Below are positions 59,376 through 64,000 of a DNA stretch of 64,000 nucleotides, piece after piece; positions within the stretch are counted from its first letter, which is position 1; every line of letters starts with the position of its first letter. The position numbers were made by a program, and so were the translations under genes. A model generated the notes under the pieces. That model did no database searches. It had not been told where the DNA came from and was given only the letters and a program-made list of their open reading frames with translations. The DNA lies in assembly GCA_036936605.1 (NCBI GenBank), contig JAUPFV010000002.1, positions 197,307,273 to 197,371,272 on the forward strand, read 5' to 3'. Source of the stretch: Limnanthes douglasii subsp. nivea (Eukaryota > Streptophyta > Magnoliopsida > Brassicales > Limnanthaceae).

Positions 59376-61544
59376 TCATTCATCTTCAGCTTCGTCTTCT
59401 TCGTAAGTAAAATCTTCGCCGTCAGCTTCGTTTTCTTCCGCAATTTCTTGTTCAAGTGTATCTTCGTAATCATTCGGATAATCTTCGAAGATGTCGTCTA
59501 CGTTCACTTCGTCTCTGAACTCTATGTCTTGCATCCTTTTATCCGCCGCTGTCCAATCCTTAACTGCCACAAGCACTCCAAGTGCTTTGCCCGTCAATCT
59601 TGTTCTCTTAGTCGTGTATTGCAACCTCGCTTGGCTGAAAGCACACTCACTTGCAACTGTAGACATAGGTATAGCATAAATCTCTTTAACAATCCTGCAA
59701 AGAATAGGAAACTCTTCAGTTTTGGTACCCCACCATCGTATGATATCTTCAATACCTTGGTCTTGATAATTCGTAAAGTCAAACCTAGTGGTCCAATATC
59801 TATACAACTCATTATCAGATTGAGGGGTTTCTGTAACATTGTTGTTTCGTAACATTGCCAATCGAATATAGTTAGTATTTCTCCCTCTACCCCTATTGTT
59901 ACTACTGCTTACATTTGTAGATGTATTTGATCTATATCTTGCAGCATACTTATCATAGATATTATACAAACTATCATATATACCGCTAATATATCCTTTA
60001 GGGTCAATTGGTTCGGTCGGTGGTATATCTGTAGGAAACCGTACAGATTTATAAAAGCAATCAACTAGCAATTCAAATTTTTCTTTTCGTGAAAAAGGAT
60101 CTAAAAGGCAAGCAAATGAATAACTATCAGGGATTGGATGAAAATACTTTGTGAACTTATATTCCATTCCAGGCACCATGTCTACGCATGCATAATGTGA
60201 TCTAAATTCATCCATATGCATGGCAAGATTAGCAATCGTGAAAAGGGCCAAATGAGCATTAGGTTGATTTTGTGAAGAAAAGGTTAGGGTGTTTTCTTTA
60301 AAAAGTCTTAAAAATCTTAACATGTGTGCACAAAATTTCCAATGATCTGGTTCAATTGGTGTTTCACGATATGTATTATAAAGCGTCGATATCTCTTCTT
60401 TAAAAACATGCGCACGTGCAAGCATTGTGTAAGTAGAATTCCATCTAGTTTCGACATCTAATAAAAGTTTCTTATATTTTTTCCCATTTGAAAGAACAAG
60501 TGTTTTAAAAGCTCTTTTTTTAGCAGCGGATGTCGAGCAAAATAGGATCCCATTTTTTATAGGGGTAATATAATCACCCTGAACCTTACGTATTCCTTCT
60601 TTCGCAATTAATTGAAGTACGTGGCATAAACATTTGGTGTGAAACAATTTTGGAAAAGGAGGATTGCAATCTGCTATAAGATATGTTATAGCACTAATAT
60701 TAGAAGATGCATTATCCAACGAAATAGACATAATCTTGTTTTTAATGCCATAAACATTCATGCATTCAGTCATACTCTCCCTAATTATTTGTGCGGTATG
60801 CTTCCCAATTGATTCAAACCATATAATTCTCCTTTGGAGGACCCATTGGGCGTCCATCCAATGGAGGGTAACACATATCATATCTAAATCAGTAAAAGTA
60901 GCTATGTCACTAGTAATCGAAACATTCCATGGCAAAGTCTGCATAGTTTGAATAATCTCTTTTTTTCTTTGTAAATAATATTTAAAGGCTAGCGATCGCA
61001 AAGAGGTACGTGGAATGCGTGTTGCTTGTGGGTTTACCCCAACTTGCATCCAATTTTCGTATCTCCAAGAATCCCCAAAACTAAATGGTTGTAAACTACC
61101 GACTGCATAAATCATTGTTGCTTCCCTATACGTATCGTGGTTAAACTCAAAAGGAAGACCTGTTTGAGGGTTCGTGCAAACATTAGTTGGGTTAGGTTTT
61201 GTAGGATCATATATTTCATGTTTCGATAAATGTTTTACCATAGTGCTAGTGCCCATATTTCTAGATCCACTTACGTGAAGATAACGTTTATTGCACTCTT
61301 TACAATAACAAAACAAACCATCTTCTGATAGAGTATAGTGTTTCCAAATCCAAGATGTTTTCTTACGAGATCTCCCCCCACTAGTACTTCCACCACCACT
61401 TTCGTGGGAGGAGAGTGTGTCAACGTGAGGGAATTCTGTAGAAAAATCATCCATGGTATTGAGATCCACATTAGATGGTGGGTTTATCCCAGTATTTCTA
61501 CGTTTTGAATTCATTTTAAAACTAATAACAGTTTTTTTTTTCAA
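59376..61544 (-). CDS. hAT-family transposase
   Basis: Cut-and-paste transposase acting in the nucleus. The frame of 722 codons is uninterrupted. Residues 50-62 are Gly/Ser/Arg-rich. A BED zinc finger spans about 64-110 (SWIWKHYTLSEDG, Cys81 and Cys84, His105 and His109). The RNase H-like catalytic core starts near 210 with NVSITSDIATFTDLDMICVT and includes SLDNASSNISAITYLIADCN; the D residues in TSD and SLDN are the likely metal ligands. FPKLFHTKCLCHVLQLI and LLLDVETRWNSTYTMLARAH follow, both typical of plant hAT proteins. The dimerisation region (about 600-680) reads IIRWWGTKTEEFPILCRIVK, then MSTVASECAFSQARLQYTTK and RTRLTGKALGVLVAVKDW. The C-terminus is very acidic. The second ATG (61514, MNSKRRNTG) is an equally good start. 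The intact frame and key motifs suggest a recently active element. A minus-strand TATA box lies at 61832-61825. Confidence 0.93.
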   Translation of the reverse strand: MKKKTVISFKMNSKRRNTGINPPSNVDLNTMDDFSTEFPHVDTLSSHESGGGSTSGGRSRKKTSWIWKHYTLSEDGLFCYCKECNKRYLHVSGSRNMGTSTMVKHLSKHEIYDPTKPNPTNVCTNPQTGLPFEFNHDTYREATMIYAVGSLQPFSFGDSWRYENWMQVGVNPQATRIPRTSLRSLAFKYYLQRKKEIIQTMQTLPWNVSITSDIATFTDLDMICVTLHWMDAQWVLQRRIIWFESIGKHTAQIIRESMTECMNVYGIKNKIMSISLDNASSNISAITYLIADCNPPFPKLFHTKCLCHVLQLIAKEGIRKVQGDYITPIKNGILFCSTSAAKKRAFKTLVLSNGKKYKKLLLDVETRWNSTYTMLARAHVFKEEISTLYNTYRETPIEPDHWKFCAHMLRFLRLFKENTLTFSSQNQPNAHLALFTIANLAMHMDEFRSHYACVDMVPGMEYKFTKYFHPIPDSYSFACLLDPFSRKEKFELLVDCFYKSVRFPTDIPPTEPIDPKGYISGIYDSLYNIYDKYAARYRSNTSTNVSSSNNRGRGRNTNYIRLAMLRNNNVTETPQSDNELYRYWTTRFDFTNYQDQGIEDIIRWWGTKTEEFPILCRIVKEIYAIPMSTVASECAFSQARLQYTTKRTRLTGKALGVLVAVKDWTAADKRMQDIEFRDEVNVDDIFEDYPNDYEDTLEQEIAEENEADGEDFTYEEDEAEDE

Positions 61545-61582
61545 ATATGCAATAAAATACTAATAATAAAATCACAATTTAG

Positions 61583-61658
61583 ACTAATAACAAGATATAA
61601 CAACTAAATTTAGACTAATAACAAGATAGAACAACTAAATTTAGACTAATAACAACTA
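61583..61658. repeat. 31-bp tandem repeat in transposase leader
   Basis: Units at 61583-61613 and 61614-61644 and a partial at 61645 start ACTAATAACAAGATA; they lie in the transcribed leader of the transposase. Confidence 0.9.
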
Positions 61659-61813
61659 AGAAACAATTTGCGGAAAAACAAAAATCAAACAATTTCGAAA
61701 GTAGGAGTAGAATAAGTAAAATAACTAATTGTAGTTTTCTAGAACTTATCGAACAAATAGATAGATTTAGAGAGAAGTAGAGAGTTGTTTGAGAGGTGTG
61801 AGTATTGGTGTTG

Positions 61814-61841
61814 GGGTCTCCTCTACTTATAGGGGAGACCC
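61814..61841 (-). promoter_or_regulatory. Transposase TATA box inside a small inverted repeat
   Basis: CTATAAGT on the minus strand (61832-61825) lies in the loop of the inverted repeat GGGTCTCC (61814-61821) and GGAGACCC (61834-61841). About 280 bp of leader follows to the ATG. Confidence 0.5.
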
Positions 61842-61880
61842 AAAAAAAAAAAACCGAAAAAACAAAAAAAAAAAAATCGC

Positions 61881-62227
61881 CCGGACCATCCGGATGGGCG
61901 TCCGGATGGTCCGGACACATGATCCGGGGCATCCGGACAGTTTCGCCCGGACGCCCGGACAGACAATTCGGACCATCCGGACGCCCATCCGGATGGTCCG
62001 ATTGGAACCGGGGCATCCGGACGATCGTCCGGATGCCCCGGTTCAACCAACGGCTAGTTCGTTTGAACTAGCCGTTGGATAAACCGGGGCATCCGGACGA
62101 TCATCGGGATGCCCCGGTTCAACCAACGGCTAGTTCAAACGAACTAGCCGTTGGCAACGGCCAAAAGCGGACCATCCGCACGCGTGGCCGGATGGTCCGC
62201 TTGATGACGTCATGCTGACGTCATCAA
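61881..62227. repeat. Nested hairpin array between the divergent hAT genes
   Basis: Eight inverted repeats in 350 bp. H1: arms 61881-61894 and 61901-61914, spacer TGGGCG. H2: 61969-61981 and 61988-62000, spacer CGCCCA, the reverse complement of H1. H3: a perfect 40-bp palindrome at 62005-62044 centred on CGATCG. H4: 62047-62060 and 62065-62078, spacer GTTT. H5: 62082-62094 and 62107-62119, an imperfect relative of H3. H6: 62123-62136 and 62141-62154, spacer AAAC, the exact inverse of H4. H7: 62165-62178 and 62189-62202, with CACGCGTG inside. H8: 62201-62212 and 62216-62227, each arm holding TGACGTCA. The motif CGGACCATCCG recurs in H1, H2 and H7. GC-rich against AT-rich surroundings and rich in CCGG. 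Short ORFs through it are shadows. Confidence 0.95.
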
Positions 62228-62266
62228 ACGGCTAGTAGAAAAAAAAAAAAAAACACAAAATTACCC

Positions 62267-62274
62267 TATAAATA
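62267..62274 (+). promoter_or_regulatory. TATA box of the plus-strand hAT-associated gene
   Basis: TATAAATA, 40 bp to the right of hairpin H8, followed by a pyrimidine-rich leader with repeated CACTACAAATCT and the ATG at 62407. Spacing is ordinary for a plant promoter. Confidence 0.65.
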
Positions 62275-62406
62275 CACCCTACATCCTCCTATATTTTTCA
62301 CTACAAATCTCTCCCTCTCCACTACAAATCTATCCCCTCTCTCTACTACACTTCTCTAAATTTTTTTTATATTTTTCAAACTCTATTTAAATTTCAGGTT
62401 TCGCAA

Positions 62407-63894
62407 ATGTCTTCGAAAACAAAAAAGAATGCTCGTAAAGGTGGACGTAGTGAACCAACCACTTCCGAATTGAGAGAGGTGGAAGAAATGTTGTTGCATA
62501 CCATGGAGCATGAGGTAACGGAGAGCGAGACTATCGAACATCGCCCCGAGGGGGAGATTCGCATCCGTAGTAATCAGCAAGGAGGTCGAGGTGTAACAAA
62601 AATTTGGTCTGGTATGTTTCTGAACTACGAGGAACTGATCCAAATAGAGGGTATGCAAAAATTTTTCAAACTTATTGAGCCTACTAATGGCCAAGGTTGG
62701 ATGAATCTAGCTAGATTCAAATGTGATTGGTATATAGAACTAGTGCGAAAGTTTTATTCCACGGCTAGATTAATCGAAAATGATCCAAGAGGTTTAGGAT
62801 TGAATTGTTTGATTGATGGTAAAGACATTAGTTTTTTTGAAACTGATTTCTACGATCTTTTTTCCGTTCCAACCCATGATATCTATACCGGTAATAAATT
62901 ACCTCCCATTAGTTATCGCCCTACGATATGGAGTGCTGATTGGCCTTTGTCTTACGAAGAAGCGGTAGAGATTCTTACTTGTCCTGGTGCGGAAGCTCCG
63001 GAAATTAGCGGTAAATTTCGAGCCATGCGGGGTAATTTGGATGGTATTGGGAAATTAGCTTTGAAATTGGTAAATAGTATATTTCTTCCACCTAGTAACA
63101 ATGATTCGCAGCTTTCATATATTCAAACATTTGTTACTGCTTTTATGATTCGAAATCAGGGAATAATTAATTTACCCAGCTTGATGATTCGAAATATGGC
63201 TGCGAGGTGTGGTACGGATAAACTACCTTATGGGATGATATTGAGTAAATTGCTTGTTTCGAAAGGAGCTGATGTGAGTATGTACACTCCGGTGAAGGTG
63301 AGGCCGACTAGTGCTATAGGTAGAAACTCTTTGCGTTTGCAGGAAATATACTCTTGGGATGGAGAGTTGATTTCGAAATTAGAGGCATGGAACCACCATA
63401 GAGAAGACTTGAATCAGATATATATTGCGAACGGTCTTACAAAACCGCCAAATCCACCTACTCAGTATCGAGTTGAGGCTGAAGTGTCTTTCGATCCAAA
63501 TGCTAGTGGTTCTTCGCGAGTACCGCCACAACAAAGACGAACCGATCGCGAATTTGCTGAGTTTGCGCATACTCAACAAATGGTTTGGCATGATGATTTT
63601 ACAAAATGGCAAGGTGAATTTCAAAATTGGCAGGGGGGGGTAAATGACCAGCTTAGCCAGATACAGCAGTGGCAAGTAGGGGTGAATGATCAACTTGGTC
63701 ACCTCCAGCAGTGGCATGGTCAATACGAGCAGTGGCATGGTCAATACGAGCAGTGGCATCATGGACAAGATCAATGGAATGAGCGATTTGCAAACTCTCA
63801 AGCCCAACAGTCGGAGTATATGCGACAGATGATGGAGAACATGCATTTGCAAGGTCCATCACCTAACAACAACAACAACGATGAAGCTCCTTAG
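62407..63894 (+). CDS. Putative plant transposon protein, 495 aa, divergent from the hAT transposase
   Basis: Intact frame from ATG 62407 to TAG 63892. Residues 1-60 are basic and then acidic. Residues about 65-310 form a globular domain: MFLNYEELIQIEGMQKFFKL, then GWMNLARFKCDWYIELVRKF, GLNCLIDGKDISFFETDFYD, LFSVPTHDIYTGNKLP and FMIRNQGIINLPSLMIRNMA. The pattern (fibre of helix, VRKFY, then a basic strand and short LF-x-VP motif) resembles the plant family labelled putative plant transposon protein; my match is by memory and moderate. Residues about 385-475 are Gln/Trp-rich with repeats (QWQGEFQNWQGG, VNDQLSQIQQWQVGVNDQLG, QWHGQYEQWHGQYEQW), likely an extended coiled oligomerisation rod. The tail is Asn-rich. 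No catalytic motif seen. It may be an accessory factor for hAT movement or an unrelated neighbour; nothing in it proves a role. Confidence 0.8.
   Translation: MSSKTKKNARKGGRSEPTTSELREVEEMLLHTMEHEVTESETIEHRPEGEIRIRSNQQGGRGVTKIWSGMFLNYEELIQIEGMQKFFKLIEPTNGQGWMNLARFKCDWYIELVRKFYSTARLIENDPRGLGLNCLIDGKDISFFETDFYDLFSVPTHDIYTGNKLPPISYRPTIWSADWPLSYEEAVEILTCPGAEAPEISGKFRAMRGNLDGIGKLALKLVNSIFLPPSNNDSQLSYIQTFVTAFMIRNQGIINLPSLMIRNMAARCGTDKLPYGMILSKLLVSKGADVSMYTPVKVRPTSAIGRNSLRLQEIYSWDGELISKLEAWNHHREDLNQIYIANGLTKPPNPPTQYRVEAEVSFDPNASGSSRVPPQQRRTDREFAEFAHTQQMVWHDDFTKWQGEFQNWQGGVNDQLSQIQQWQVGVNDQLGHLQQWHGQYEQWHGQYEQWHHGQDQWNERFANSQAQQSEYMRQMMENMHLQGPSPNNNNNDEAP
63712..63753 (+). repeat. 21-bp in-frame duplication in the Trp-rich tail
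   Basis: TGGCATGGTCAATACGAGCA plus G is present twice in tandem, giving two copies of WHGQYEQ and no frame change. Confidence 0.9.
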
Positions 63895-64000
63895 TTTTTC
63901 GCAATTGATTTTCATTATCGTTGTAATGTTTTTCTTTTTTATTTGATTGGAAAACTATGTTACTTGTTTGGTTTTTATTTTTAATGAATTGTTTGTTTTG

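Larger units (their letters stand above)
58593..64000. mobile_element. hAT transposon, apparently two-gene, right end outside window
   Basis: The probable left end TAGAGGTGTCTAATGG (58593-) resembles plant hAT termini. It is followed by GC-rich 16-bp repeats, a minus-strand transposase with intact frame (61544-59376), a hairpin-rich intergenic region and an intact plus-strand ORF (62407-63894). No inverse of the left end (GACACCTCTA) occurs up to 64000, so the right end is not seen. That the plus-strand gene belongs to the same element is inference from its position, its divergent promoter and the matching state of preservation. Confidence 0.6.

Noticed and set aside
61615..62082. Several overlapping ORFs of 75-143 codons rich in Pro, Asp, Gly and Trp
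   Set aside because: They translate the GC-rich hairpins in every frame and both strands; the apparent repeats come from DNA palindromes, not from a protein.

Overview
This is plant nuclear DNA, almost certainly from a dicot; the species cannot be named from the sequence. The window is AT-rich and gene-poor. Nearly everything recognisable is transposable-element material, much of it fossil and some nested: Ty3/gypsy elements of the type that carries an extra antisense gene, Ty1/copia, L1-type LINEs with RNase H, a Mutator-like element, two miniature LTR elements (TRIMs), two tRNA-derived SINEs, a large foldback element and a well-preserved hAT transposon. The only ordinary host gene recognised is a decaying copy of a mitochondrial K+/H+ exchange-related gene near 28 kb.

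Layout. 1-3090: right end of a fairly young Ty3 element (A), with its antisense accessory gene (two exons, own TATA box) and a probable 3' LTR. 3686-11551: an older Ty3 element (B) with LTR, hairpin-rich leader, broken pol on + and broken accessory gene on -. 11.70-13.61 kb: a 1.9-kb foldback. 14.0-14.9 kb: an old LINE tail. 16440-22319: an almost full-length LINE bounded by a perfect 18-bp target-site duplication and carrying only four disabling changes. 23.3-24.0 kb: another LINE tail. 24-27.3 kb: AT-rich spacer, a minisatellite and a possible MITE. 27.99-28.94 kb: K+/H+ exchange-related pseudogene. 30.85-39.15 kb: a complete-ended but internally deleted Ty3 element (C) with both LTRs, pol on - and a spliced accessory gene on +. 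39.26-39.45 kb: a possible promoter and first exon of a host gene. 43.3-45.35 kb: LINE tail joined to a Ty3 fragment. 46.02-47.25 kb: TRIM 1. 48.4-50.4 kb: Ty1/copia remnant. 50.8-53.5 kb: unidentified coding remnant and repeats. 54.5-57.0 kb: Mutator-like transposase split by TRIM 2. 57.2-58.2 kb: a diverged duplication with SINEs. 58.6-64.0 kb: hAT element.

The two most interesting systems are these. First, the right-hand hAT locus has an intact 722-aa transposase on -, and, diverging from a shared intergenic region, an intact 495-aa plant-transposon-type protein on +. Between them lies about 350 bp of GC-rich, nearly perfect hairpins, two of which occur as exact mirror copies of each other. 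Second, three independent Ty3 elements each carry an antisense accessory gene with its own TATA box 105-160 bp before the start codon; in two of them an intron sits at the matching place. The protein carries the domain usually labelled putative gypsy-type transposon. All family assignments come from reading translated motifs, with no database search.
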